A stretch of 64,000 bases of DNA from JACRGC01 sp041305345 (GTDB lineage Archaea; Micrarchaeota; Micrarchaeia; Norongarragalinales; SBBD01): the NCBI GenBank assembly GCA_041305345.1, contig JBFYLP010000005.1, positions 124,001-188,000 on the forward strand. The letters run 5' to 3'. Shown in pieces: positions 26,035 through 36,500 of this stretch. The translations under genes and the position numbers were made by a program. Below the pieces are notes generated by a model that searched no databases, had not been told where the DNA came from, and was given only the letters and a program-made list of their open reading frames with translations. Each line of letters begins with the position of its first letter. Position 1 is the stretch's first letter.

Positions 26035-29000
26035 TCAATTTCTGATTATCCTGCAGACGACTTTGGGACTTCCATTTAGCGGTTTTCCATCGCGGTAAAG
26101 CTGCGCATAAATATTGGAGCAATCGTCAACATCCTCATTGTCCCAATATGCTACCTCGATGTTTTCAAATGGGAGGGATCGGAAAACGCCCCCGATATCG
26201 TTTTCTCCAATTCCCAGCTCGGATTTGGGCTTAATATTTTCACTGCAAAAGGTGGCGACGCCATAATGCTTTAAATTCGCATAAATCGTGCCGCCGTTGG
26301 CACCGATTATTTTTTTAATGTCTGATTTTGATGGGTCCGACATCCAAATCCTAAATTTCACTCCGCCACCTAATAGCCAGGATCTCGGGCTTACCTCACA
26401 ATTTGCAACGGCCCACGCCTCCGATGAATCGGTTGTTTGGGAAGATTGCAGCGCCAGTATCACAATGCCCCTGAATCCGTCGTTTTCTAGGATGCCACGC
26501 CATTTTTTCTCGATCTTCATTTGTTCGCCAATCTGCTTTACCTCGTCGGTCACGACCAGGCCGAATAATCCATCCCCGTCGGGCATCTTCACTTTGGCAT
26601 CGGAAGGCAGTTGGTTCTCGAAAAATTCGATGGGAGCAACGGATAGCGAATTTTCTGATGCAGAACCCGCAACTTCCCGGCCATTGGCCTTGACACCGAC
26701 CTTCGTGAACTTCAGCCCGAGCTTATGCTTGACGGTCACGTCAGCATTGCCATCCAGCCGGACTTCCAACTTGAATTCCTCGCTTGGCGAAGCGCTCACC
26801 TGCCCCTCCACGCGCCCCTCGTTCCCTTCGGGGTATTCGCCGGAAATGCAAATGTTGCTTATATCATACTTCAGGTCAGTTGATTTGGCTATTTCAACAA
26901 TGATGGTTTTATCCTCCCCTCCGAGAAGCGTTTTGCAGGCGGTTTTTTTTGCCTCCTTTGCAGCAGCGGATTGGGCGGGCTCGTCGCCTGATTCAGTTGG
27001 TCTCGATTCATCCGGAAGCTGGCGATCCGCACCTTTGGTGAAAACATTCAACTCCAGCTCCGCTAGCTTCCTTTTCTCGAATGCGGCTTTTTCCCCCTCT
27101 TCTGGAACGCTGTAGAGGCTTATTGTCAGCAGGTCAATGATCTCATCCGGTTCAGATTCCTTTTCCGAAGTGCCCCGTTCCTTGAGCAGCTCTTCGTAAT
27201 CAGCATCAATATGAAGGCCTTTTTCGTTGAAAACGCACTTAAGGAATTCGGTTTGCTTGGTTTGGGGGAATGTTGACGATTCGATTTCACAAAGGTATGC
27301 CTTCCCATCATCCGGAGTGATGATCTTGCCCGCATAAGGAACATCATAAGCCAGTTTCCGCTTCCCTGCCTCGCTAGGAATTTCCTGCTCATTGTTTTTC
27401 CTAAAGGATGCGGAGTGCAGCGTGGAGGAATGCGTACGCAGGATTCCATCGCAGCTAAGCTTCCCTCCCATTGGGAGGGGAATTTCAACCGATGATGAAT
27501 CCTTGTTGTCTTCAGGAATTAGCAATGCGGGGTTATTCCCGTCTGGCTTGAATTTCCCGTTTTCCACCTCAATTGGAATGCCAACAACGCCTCCAAGACC
27601 GCCAAGTTCGGAAACCTTTGCCTCATCAGCGCTGCCCCAGCTGGAAAGCTTGCAATTTTCCGTGAGGACATCATCCGTCTGCTTGAATTTTGCAGCAGCA
27701 GGACCATTCCCATCGGTCAGGACAAATTGGAGGTTTTTTGAGAGGGGCTCGAGGTCGTACTCTTTCTTGGAGCCCAGTTGCAATGCCAATGGCAGGAGCT
27801 TTGTCAGGCCTACCGAGGGGTAATGGAGGATTGCATACAACTCCCCTTCCTTGTTTAGCGTTCCGTCCTTTTTCCCTGATGGCGCCGCGGCCTTGCCCAA
27901 ATCAACTTCGTAGTCAAGGATTACGCCATTTTGGGATTGGGAGCATTTCTTCACATTCACGGCATTTTGCAGCTTGCTTGAGGGAGAACTCCCGAAATTT
28001 TGGGCGGATGGCGCGCCCGTGCGGTAGTTCGTCATCGACTGGAGCTGGCTGAAATAAGCCGGATCAGAGCCAAGCTTGCAGTTCATTGCGCTTGGCATTT
28101 GCGTTTGGGAAATAAACGAGATTTCGTGGTGCACAAACCTCTTGAAAGTGAATGGGTCCACCTCTGCGCCCGCTTCGGGAAGCACCTCGTTTTGCATCGT
28201 GAACGTGGTTGCCGTGCTTTGCCTTGGAACCGTTGCGCCTTCCGCAATGATCCGGATTTTCACGCTCCTTGTCCCTCCCGACTGGAACCTCACGAGCAGC
28301 GAGCCCTCCACGTAGCCTGCATTGCACGCAGCTGCATTGAATCTGGAATCGTAAGTTGATGTGCCATATTGCTGCGAAACGGAAATTCCCTGCCCCAGGT
28401 TGGATTGGGTGGCTGCGATTTGCGGATAGGAAAAGGCGGATACGCCCATCTGCGGGTAGCTTGAGTAATCGACATACCCCTGCGCGTATTGCGGCAATGG
28501 GTAGTAGCCATTCCCGTTGATATTCACCTGCGAGTAGCCCCCGTCATAATATTGGCCTGAAGTGCCGAGGTTGGAATTGCCATAGCCCGCATTCTCAAAG
28601 TAGTAATAGCACGCGGGGTTGCTTGAATATATCCTTTGGAGGAGCTTGTTGTACGTGTCGTATCCTGAGAAATCCGCAAGCACGTGGACCCGCTGCTCAA
28701 GAGGGCCGCAGATGTCAGCTGTTATGCCATAATCAATTCCCTGGACCTCGCATCCATCAACAAGGCCGCCTAAATTCCCAAGGGAATAATAATTGTCGAA
28801 CCTGCGGGTGTTGGGGTTGAGAGTGAAGACTATGGGATCCGGAAGGGGCGGGAGCTCCCTGTAATAGATGGGCTGAGCGGATGCAATTGCACCTGCAGTG
28901 GGCGATGCGTCGATGATTGGCGCATCAGGCGCGGTTACGATGACCGTAAAAGTCCTGGTGAGTTGGCCTGTTGTGCGGACGATGACGCTCCCTTTCTGCC

Positions 29001-32000
29001 GGAACGAACGGTCGATTGTTTCGGAGGAATAATCGGCGGAAATGTGCACCATATCCTTGTTGCACTCGGCGGCAACGTTGAAATCATCACTTCCGCGGAT
29101 GTCGCAGAAAGCAACTTCCCCGATGCCGGAGGTGGAAAAGAACTTGTCGGCAAAACCGTTCTCATCAAGTGCAAGGTTCACAATAGAGGGCATCACCGGA
29201 AGCGCGGGGTTGCCAATCGCCTGAACTTCGGGCGAGGTCACATCAATCCTGACGGGGATTGCAATGCGCACCGACTCCTTTTGCGAAAGCGCGTTTTCAA
29301 ATATCAATTGGCAGTTTGACGCGACCGTAATGTTTGGAAGCACGCCCACCTGCACCTCTATGGAATCCTTGAAGTTCGCAACCGAATTCGGGAATGCATA
29401 AAGCACAGGCGAAGTTGCGCTCCCGCAATTTGAGATTACTAGAAGAGTCCCCTTCGCGTCATCCAATGTCGAGGCTACCTCCACCGATTGCTCCAAAAGC
29501 CCGCTCGAATCGCCCTTGAACGTAAGGCTCGAAGGCACCGTTTTTAGGGAATCTTCGGGAGTTTCAACATTGATGATGCACCCGTCATACCGCTTGAATT
29601 CGGGATGGTCGACACGGATCCCAATTTTCCCGGAGGAGATGGCAGAAAGGTCAAATGAATAGATGCCACCTTCGCCCTCGCCCTTATCACCGTTTCCGGA
29701 AAGGAGCAACTCGTCGCCGCCAAGGGGGCTGCGCTCGCAATCGTAAAGGGTGATGATCGCATCGGGAACAGCCACGCCCTGCTCATCAAACACCGATGCC
29801 CTAATCTTCCTTTGCTCCCCTGCAATGATTTTGAGCGGGGTTGCTGCAACCTTAAGGAGGTTCTGGCCGGATATTTTGACATTTTGGTGGAACGTGAATG
29901 AGCGCGCCTCCGACTTGAATTTCAGCTGCAGGTCGGTGGTGCCTGCGCGGATCGCCTTCATCCGTAGGGTGCCTGGAGTGCGCAGGTTCACCGGTATTTC
30001 AACGGCAATGCCCTGCTCCTTACCGGAAGTAATTGCTATAGGTTCATCCGCAAGGTCGGTCCCTGCTGTTGCCTCGAGCAGCTTGACGTTGCCGCTTTGC
30101 ACTGCAATTGTGCTGATCCGTTCAGTTGAAAGCACCTCGAATTGGATGTTGAAGTCGGATCCAAGCAGGATCTCATCCTCAAGACGGAATTTCCTGCAGA
30201 AGCTTGAATCCGCTGCGCAGATCAGGGGCGATGAGGTTACTCGCTGCTCAAAGACCGAATTCCCAAAGCTGCAGGCGCGTTTTACAAGGTCGAATGGCGT
30301 AAGCAGGGGTTCAGCCTCAAGTTGCTCCTCGGATGGGCTGGTAAAGATGATTCCGTTCTTTTGCGCGTAAGATTTGAAGTTGAGCGCAAACGACGAATCT
30401 GCAGGCGCAGTTGCATCAACGCGGATCTTGGCAACTACCTGCTTCGCGCCTGTTGTGCCTTTTGGGAATATTAGGTCAAGAGATGTGATCTTTCCCTTTG
30501 CATCCTCATCCAAGTAGCAACCTTCCTTCGAATATTTTGATGAGGTATATACGGATTGGCCGGCAAAGTCCCATTCGCCAATTTCCACGAAGCCCGATGG
30601 GGAAGTGAGATGCAAGTGGAAGCCGGCAACATCAGCAGATAGCGGGAATCCCACAAGGAATTTGGCATCGTATGTTTCGCCGTTGCCAGCTTCCGTAATG
30701 GCTTCCCCTCTCTGGTTGGTCAGGCCCACGAATGCAACGGTTACGCTGCTTGCATCAGCTTGGGAAATCAGCTGCAATGCAACCTTCCGGAACTCGGATG
30801 GGGAAAGTGAAAGGGGCGCGGAAGTGGTCACAAGGTACTGCGGCGATTGGGCCCTTAGCGTGATTTCGGAATTTGCCGGCAGCTCCTCGAGCACGCATTT
30901 CCCTGCGGTTAGTTCACAGCTTGCAAGCATCACTCCCCCCTCATCCAATGCTTCGATCCTTCCGGATGGGACCTGCTGCTTCTTTAGCGCATCAGTTAGG
31001 GAAATTTCAATGGATGCGGGATTGCCAACAAGCGTGATTTCGATTGCCTCATCGAATCCCGAGGTGATCATTGCGCTTTCGCCTGCGCTTGCATCCTTCA
31101 CGGCCTTTGCATAAAATTTGTAGGCCGCGCCGCTTATTTCACTTGGAAGGGAAAATACGGCACGCCCCTCGTGGTCCGTGTATTTCGGCGGTATTCCAAG
31201 GAACGATCCATCTTCCTTAAAAATGGAAATTTCCGCGCGTTCGGCGCCGTCGCCTTCCTCGATTGCGGTAATTTCCAAATCGAAGGAGTTCTCCTCGGTT
31301 TCCCTCGTAAGTTCCAATGTGCGCCGCGAGCTTGATGCGCCTGCGATGAAGGATGCGGGCAGGAAGCCTTGCGAGTATGCCGTAAGGTAGAACTCCTCGT
31401 CCTTCGAAACAAGCATCGTGGCCTTCCCATCCCCAACCGTTTGCACCTTGCCAAGATGCTTGCCTTCCAAATCAAAACGGTTGATGACAGCCCCACCCAG
31501 GGCGGCGCCATCACCTGTCACGAGAAGGTCGATGTAATCGCCAGTTAGTTTCTCCTCGAGGAAAACTGAAAGCTCCAACACGTCACCTGATGAGGAAAGC
31601 CTGAATGGGTTGGAGCTCGAGCCGAGGTATTTCGCGCTTTCTGAAACCTCCACAACCAATTCCCTTCCGATAAGGACGCCCTCGAAAAGCACGGCGCCAT
31701 CCCCGTCGCTCCTTGCGCTCTTAAGCAAACGGAAGGTCGATGCATCCTTGAGGGAAACAAGAATATCCGAGAGCTGAGTATCTGATGCAGAGGTGAGTGA
31801 AATGCTAATGTCGCCAATTTCTGGCACCTGTTCCTTGGAGGAATCGTCCGTGCGATCTGATTCAAGTGAAACGCTAATCGAGCCCGCCTCGATGTCACGC
31901 GCCCTAATGTCCTTCGCATATTCCTCGAAATCATCTGCAATAACCCTAAGGGTCGCGTGTTCCGGCACGTTTTCGAATGAGAATGTGGCAACCCCGGAGA

Positions 32001-32550
32001 AATCCGATGTTAGCGTTTCCGCGCTGCCATCGTCAAGAATTAGCCTCACTTCCGCCTCCCGCACGTACTGGTTGGCGGTGTCGGAAACCCATACTGCAAA
32101 TTGCGTGATCTGCGCCTCCCCGCCCTGCACCTGCGTGAGGCTTATTTCCGTGGCCGAGAAGCTGATGCTCTCTTCTATTTCCGCATAAACGCCATTCGGA
32201 TCCGTCACCTTCGCCTTCAAATCCGAATCCAATGGGACCTCCTTGAAGGTCGCCTTCCCATCAAAATCCGTCTCGGTTTTGCCAATTGGGCTATCCTTGT
32301 CATAAAGCCTAACTTCCATCCTAGGAAGCGGGTTGCCCTCGGAATTTTTGATCAGGAGCGTTAGGGAATCCGTGCGCTTCACAACCGAGGGTAATGAGAA
32401 ATACGCGCCCGCAAGCAGAAGAGCAATAAGCAGCACCGGAAGGATGGCACGCGGCGAAGGAACCCCTTTTTCCTCGAGGCTTGCCATCAGCCCTTCATAC
32501 TGCTCCTTTAGGTTTTCGATGAAGGATGGCTGCGAATCCTGCGCGCTCAT
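26035..32550 (-). CDS. Giant membrane-anchored surface protein 2 (2171 aa)
   Basis: It starts at ATG 32550, about 27 bases from a palindromic TTTAAA box. Layout: short cytoplasmic head with GVPS (29-32); transmembrane helix (about 35-53); repeated carboxypeptidase-regulatory-like modules (DFDGKATFKEV, DFSGVATFSF, DGDGAVLFEGV, DHEGRAVFSL) to about 600; paralogue domain ending ALNFKSYAQKNG (about 730); further beta domains; a FDNYYSLGNLGG...VLADFSGYD domain (about 1250-1295); a Gly/Tyr/Gln/Asn-rich stretch (about 1313-1405); and a Cys-poor beta-rich C-terminal third. The order matches giant protein 1, although the cytoplasmic head is shorter and lacks the YY.FCD.LQ block. Ectodomain function unknown; surface adhesin or scaffold is inferred. 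Confidence 0.8.
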   Translation of the reverse strand: MSAQDSQPSFIENLKEQYEGLMASLEEKGVPSPRAILPVLLIALLLAGAYFSLPSVVKRTDSLTLLIKNSEGNPLPRMEVRLYDKDSPIGKTETDFDGKATFKEVPLDSDLKAKVTDPNGVYAEIEESISFSATEISLTQVQGGEAQITQFAVWVSDTANQYVREAEVRLILDDGSAETLTSDFSGVATFSFENVPEHATLRVIADDFEEYAKDIRARDIEAGSISVSLESDRTDDSSKEQVPEIGDISISLTSASDTQLSDILVSLKDASTFRLLKSARSDGDGAVLFEGVLIGRELVVEVSESAKYLGSSSNPFRLSSSGDVLELSVFLEEKLTGDYIDLLVTGDGAALGGAVINRFDLEGKHLGKVQTVGDGKATMLVSKDEEFYLTAYSQGFLPASFIAGASSSRRTLELTRETEENSFDLEITAIEEGDGAERAEISIFKEDGSFLGIPPKYTDHEGRAVFSLPSEISGAAYKFYAKAVKDASAGESAMITSGFDEAIEITLVGNPASIEISLTDALKKQQVPSGRIEALDEGGVMLASCELTAGKCVLEELPANSEITLRAQSPQYLVTTSAPLSLSPSEFRKVALQLISQADASSVTVAFVGLTNQRGEAITEAGNGETYDAKFLVGFPLSADVAGFHLHLTSPSGFVEIGEWDFAGQSVYTSSKYSKEGCYLDEDAKGKITSLDLIFPKGTTGAKQVVAKIRVDATAPADSSFALNFKSYAQKNGIIFTSPSEEQLEAEPLLTPFDLVKRACSFGNSVFEQRVTSSPLICAADSSFCRKFRLEDEILLGSDFNIQFEVLSTERISTIAVQSGNVKLLEATAGTDLADEPIAITSGKEQGIAVEIPVNLRTPGTLRMKAIRAGTTDLQLKFKSEARSFTFHQNVKISGQNLLKVAATPLKIIAGEQRKIRASVFDEQGVAVPDAIITLYDCERSPLGGDELLLSGNGDKGEGEGGIYSFDLSAISSGKIGIRVDHPEFKRYDGCIINVETPEDSLKTVPSSLTFKGDSSGLLEQSVEVASTLDDAKGTLLVISNCGSATSPVLYAFPNSVANFKDSIEVQVGVLPNITVASNCQLIFENALSQKESVRIAIPVRIDVTSPEVQAIGNPALPVMPSIVNLALDENGFADKFFSTSGIGEVAFCDIRGSDDFNVAAECNKDMVHISADYSSETIDRSFRQKGSVIVRTTGQLTRTFTVIVTAPDAPIIDASPTAGAIASAQPIYYRELPPLPDPIVFTLNPNTRRFDNYYSLGNLGGLVDGCEVQGIDYGITADICGPLEQRVHVLADFSGYDTYNKLLQRIYSSNPACYYYFENAGYGNSNLGTSGQYYDGGYSQVNINGNGYYPLPQYAQGYVDYSSYPQMGVSAFSYPQIAATQSNLGQGISVSQQYGTSTYDSRFNAAACNAGYVEGSLLVRFQSGGTRSVKIRIIAEGATVPRQSTATTFTMQNEVLPEAGAEVDPFTFKRFVHHEISFISQTQMPSAMNCKLGSDPAYFSQLQSMTNYRTGAPSAQNFGSSPSSKLQNAVNVKKCSQSQNGVILDYEVDLGKAAAPSGKKDGTLNKEGELYAILHYPSVGLTKLLPLALQLGSKKEYDLEPLSKNLQFVLTDGNGPAAAKFKQTDDVLTENCKLSSWGSADEAKVSELGGLGGVVGIPIEVENGKFKPDGNNPALLIPEDNKDSSSVEIPLPMGGKLSCDGILRTHSSTLHSASFRKNNEQEIPSEAGKRKLAYDVPYAGKIITPDDGKAYLCEIESSTFPQTKQTEFLKCVFNEKGLHIDADYEELLKERGTSEKESEPDEIIDLLTISLYSVPEEGEKAAFEKRKLAELELNVFTKGADRQLPDESRPTESGDEPAQSAAAKEAKKTACKTLLGGEDKTIIVEIAKSTDLKYDISNICISGEYPEGNEGRVEGQVSASPSEEFKLEVRLDGNADVTVKHKLGLKFTKVGVKANGREVAGSASENSLSVAPIEFFENQLPSDAKVKMPDGDGLFGLVVTDEVKQIGEQMKIEKKWRGILENDGFRGIVILALQSSQTTDSSEAWAVANCEVSPRSWLLGGGVKFRIWMSDPSKSDIKKIIGANGGTIYANLKHYGVATFCSENIKPKSELGIGENDIGGVFRSLPFENIEVAYWDNEDVDDCSNIYAQLYRDGKPLNGSPKVVCRIIRN

Positions 32551-32573
32551 GTTAATACAGATGAATAAAATCG

Positions 32574-32580
32574 TTTAAAA
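32574..32580. promoter_or_regulatory. Shared bidirectional TATA box
   Basis: GTTTAAAAG; the TTTAAA core is its own reverse complement. It lies 27 bases from the start codon of giant protein 2 (minus strand) and about 30 bases before tRNA-Gln (plus strand). It can serve both, which implies a compact divergent promoter. Confidence 0.5.
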
Positions 32581-32606
32581 GGATGCTCATTTCTATCTAA
32601 CCTGAC

Positions 32607-32839
32607 AGCCCCGTCGTCTAGCGGTCAAACCTAATTCTTTCCCAATCGTAAAGGAAAGGATTTTGGGAACACGGATAGAGGCCTCTGGAATTGCAATTCG
32701 CAATTGAGAAAGCCTTTGACGGCAGTTCGAAATGCCTTGCCTTTCTTATCAGAAAAGAAAGGCGATGGCGCCGCGAAAGAAAACAATTTAGCGGCTCCGC
32801 CAAATTCATCGGCAAGGCACGAACATCTGCCCGGGGCTA
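32607..32839 (+). tRNA. tRNA-Gln(CUG) with three introns
   Basis: Exons 32607-32628, 32673-32688, 32711-32731 and 32826-32839 give a 73-nt tRNA. Acceptor is AGCCCCG/CGGGGCT, D-stem GTCT/GGAT, D-loop AGCGGTCAA, anticodon stem GAGGC/GCCTT, loop CTCTGGA (anticodon CTG at 32685-32687), variable TGAC, T-arm GGCAG-TTCGAAT-CTGCC, A73. Introns are 32629-32672 (44 nt, D-loop), 32689-32710 (22 nt, canonical 37/38) and 32732-32825 (94 nt, T-loop). The T-loop intron has a textbook BHB: outer helix GGCAG/CTGCC, core TTCG/CGAA, bulges AAA and CAT, and a 9-bp inner helix TGCCTTGCC/GGCAAGGCA. The D-loop intron fits a BHB less well. A T8 run follows at 32840-32847. No CCA is encoded. Confidence 0.87.
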
Positions 32840-32901
32840 TTTTTTTTTAACGCTAGGCCAAAGCACTTATTTTTTATTCCCACGCTGCCTCTAATTTTCC
32901 T

Positions 32902-33441
32902 ATGAGGATAGGCTTCCTTGATAGCATATTCAATTACGCGGACGTGTACGAGGAGGCAGCAAAGGTGCTTGAGGAGAGGATCCCCGCGGTTTCGCTTGAG
33001 AGGATGACCGTCCCCCATTTGCTGAAAATCCCCCTTTTCTCGAAATTGCTTTTGAAAAACAATTGCGATGCGGTCGTAGTATTCCTTACCATGCTCGAGG
33101 AGGATGCGTCCGAGCTTGACCTTGTGCACGAGAAGGTAATCGACCTTGAGGTTGAGGAGGGAAGGCCGGTTTATTTTTGCATCATTGCCGATTCCGAATT
33201 CAAGGACCAGGAGGAGCTCGTGGCGGTGATGGCGCCCAAATTGGGCTTCATCGCCGAGGCGGTTGCAAAATTGGTGGCATCCCCATCCGGATTATCATCG
33301 GATATTGCAAACCAGGATCTTACAAGTGCGATGAGCATGTTCGGCGGCACTGCGATTGCAGCGGAAGGACAGAATGAAACCGGATCCGACCTCGATGCGC
33401 CAGACCTTGGCGGTGCTGGGGAGGGAAAAAGCTTGTTCTGA
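32902..33441 (+). CDS. Archaeal-type riboflavin synthase-like protein
   Basis: 179 residues. The first 155 fit the archaeal riboflavin synthase / lumazine synthase fold: MRIGFLDSIFNYADVYEEAAKVL, LERMTVPHLLKIPLFSKLLL, NNCDAVVVFLTM, ELDLVHEKVIDLEVEEGRPVYFCII. The family dismutates 6,7-dimethyl-8-ribityllumazine to riboflavin. The usual glycine-rich segment after the third strand is altered (LTMLEEDASEL), and a Gly/Asp-rich tail of about 30 residues (about 150-179) is extra. It could be a diverged or repurposed member; no other riboflavin genes are in the window. Confidence 0.55.
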   Translation: MRIGFLDSIFNYADVYEEAAKVLEERIPAVSLERMTVPHLLKIPLFSKLLLKNNCDAVVVFLTMLEEDASELDLVHEKVIDLEVEEGRPVYFCIIADSEFKDQEELVAVMAPKLGFIAEAVAKLVASPSGLSSDIANQDLTSAMSMFGGTAIAAEGQNETGSDLDAPDLGGAGEGKSLF

Positions 33442-33538
33442 TTGATTGCCTCCTGAAAGGAAGGGAAAAAACGTCTGCTTACCTGAAGAACCCGATCCGA
33501 TTTACGGATAGGTTTGCCATCGGGGAGTTTTCCCCAAA

Positions 33539-36500
33539 TCAGCACGCATCGCCGTTCCTGCAAACGCTAATGCCGTATGCGGACACGGAGCAGTCGCCAA
33601 AACCGCACGCGCGGCAGCTTTCCACTTCAACATCCCCGAATACCAGCGGGTAATTCGCAAGGTCATACGGCTCGAATATGAGGAATATCGAACGCCGCTT
33701 CCTCGTGCCGGTGCCAAGGAAGCCGCATTTGCCCCGCGCAAAAAACTTGCTGAGGAGGGCCGGGTAATCGCCTTCCTCCCCCTGCTTCGTGGCAAATGCA
33801 AATTGATTTGTTGCCGGCACGTGATTCTGCCAGCCGATGAAGGAATATGAACGTAAATCAAATGCATTGGGGAAATTCGCGACGAATTGGTCCTTGGCTT
33901 TTCCTGAAGCACACGATAAAGGGCTGCAGGAACGGTCCCAAATGGCAGATGCAACCGCATTCTTGTCATAGCGCGCATCGCCGTCAGGGACAACGGGGTA
34001 TTCGTTCGTAAGGCACCGCTCAAGATATTCATCCTCGGGATACATATCAGCTGGAATCTTGCCCGGGAACCTTGAGTGCAGCCCATACGGGTCGAACAGG
34101 TTGCAAGCGACGACGTTGCCGCAGAAATCCTGCGTGCCCGCCCCCATCGAATCGGGATAATTGTCGCTTATTGCAAGGGGAGAAAGCCCAAAATTCCTCT
34201 CCCCGAAGAAGAAGTCCTCGCCGTTCGTTGTCTGCACCGAGAGCAGGTATATTCCCTGGCGGTATTTGCAATCATCGGGCAGTTGGGCGATCTCAACTAG
34301 GTTTTCCCTTGCAGAAGAGAACTCGGGGTATCTGTTGAATTTGTTATAGACGATGTCCGCACTCAGGGGGAATACCGCCGAGAATGTGATCGGGGCGCTT
34401 TCCGCGTTCTGCACGAAATATTTGTATGGCGACCTGCTTTCAAGCCCGCCAATGCCGGCGCCCATCGTTACCTCGTACAATTCCGCGTCACCGTTCTCCC
34501 AGACGTATTCGTACCCTTCGTCAATCAGGGTGGTGCGGAGGCCTTCAGGGCTGCAATCGCATTCCTCAGGCGTCCCGCAATAATCGCCCTCCGCGATGGA
34601 TTTCTCCGAGCACGAGTAGAGGCACTGAATCCCTTCATCGGAGTCTTCGGGAACCCCCGAATCATCGCACGCGTACGCGGTTCCGTCGGGGCCGATGTAG
34701 GTTTCGTTGCCCTCCACATATGCGCAATGGCCGGTTTCGCACTCGTCGGAAGGCAGGCACCTGATATCGCAAACGTCAACATTGTAGTTGTCCTCGGAGG
34801 GCGCACCATATGTTTCTTCATATGTATCGTGGCAGAAGGTGCACGCCGCGACCTCAATCCTCTGCTTGTTCGTAACCCTCATCCACGCAGCAGCGGAATC
34901 CCTGCAAATCTCGGGGTCATAAGTATCCTCATTGGAAATATCTTCGGGAGGCTTGATGCAATAGAAGGTGGCATCAAAGCTGCGCTTGAACGCGGTCTTC
35001 CGCAAGATGTTGCCTGCAATTTCCTTGAAGGATTCAAGAACTGCGGGGGCATACGCCAACGCGGTCACGTTGGAGTGGCCGATCCTTTGGAATGCCTTGG
35101 AATTCAGGTAGGAAGCAAGGCCCGTGCCTGCCGGGGATGACGAAGCGATGGTTGCAACAACTGGCGGCCTTTGGTTTGCAACAGCGCCCGCATCGGGGTG
35201 CACGAATATCTTCTCCTTCCGGGAATCGTCCCACGAAACCAGGGAAGCATCCTGGCCCGAGCCGATTAATTTGGTGCTCGTTGTGCTTCTTTTAAAATAG
35301 CCCGCCGATGGGGAATATTCAGCAGCCCAATATTCCTCATTGTTCGTTATGCCCTTCACGCGGTTGTTGAGCGCATATACCAGCTTCATGGATGATGCCT
35401 CCGTGTCGTAATCGTCGCCATAGAAGGAGAGCGGTAGCGCGGAATCTTTCAAATACGGGGTCTTGTAGTTAATGCCCGAAAACTCCAATGCATTGAGGTC
35501 CCCGATGTCGGAATAATTCGCAATCGTGATGTTTATGATGCGGCCAGCTGTTCCCGTGCAATTAACCCTCATCTGGATGTTATCGGCTGATGGGACCATG
35601 TTGCCAATTGGCTTTAAGGGGCACGTATCCTTCTTGCCGGGCCAGAAACGCAGCGCATTCCCGCCGGGGGTTGCGCCGGTCACGAAGCAATCGTTATATT
35701 TTCTTGGTTCAGAGGCGGTGCCGAAAGCGTACCCGAGATTGCAGCCTCCAAGGCCCGAATCGTTGAGGGGGATTGCATCTGCGGGGAAGAAGGAATCCAC
35801 CCTGAATACGATTCTGTCGCAGGAGGATTCGATGACGGGCTGGCCGGCGCCCGAGTAGGTTTTCTTCATCAATGTGAGCGCATTGCAGCTAAACGGGTTC
35901 GGTAGCTGAATGGGAGGCGAGGCGGGCATGTTCGATGCAATGACAACGTAAGGTTTGATCACAACAGCAGGTGCTGTGCTCGAATGCGAATACGATGCCT
36001 TGATGATTGCTGTGCCGTGCTCCTTGGGAGTGAGGGTGATCCTGCCTTGGAGCTTCGAGCTGTCGGTTATCTGAAGCGTAAATGAATCGGAATCAGCAAG
36101 GCTGAACACTTGATTTCCAACAAGCGCCGTCACGGGAACGAGCAGGTCGTTGCCCAGTATGTCCGAGGAAGCGTCCTGGTTGTAAAGCTCGATCCTCAAG
36201 GTTCCGGGCAGCTTGTTTGCTACCTCGGTAATGTCATAGCTTATCTCGAGCTCGCCTTCGACGCACGAGTTTCCGCAATCCTTGAGGGAATGCGCATTGA
36301 ACCCATTGCCGCTTTCCTCCTCATCGCATAAATCTGCGAGGTCCGGATCGATCAGCCCCCTTGGGCATTGCAGCTGCTTGAAATTGAGCTCGACGCACAT
36401 TTCGTTGTTGCAGTCCCTATTCCCGAACTTGCAGATGTTTTCCTGCTGGTTGCACATCGTATTTTGCTGGGTGCATTGCGGGTCGGAATCGCAGCACATC

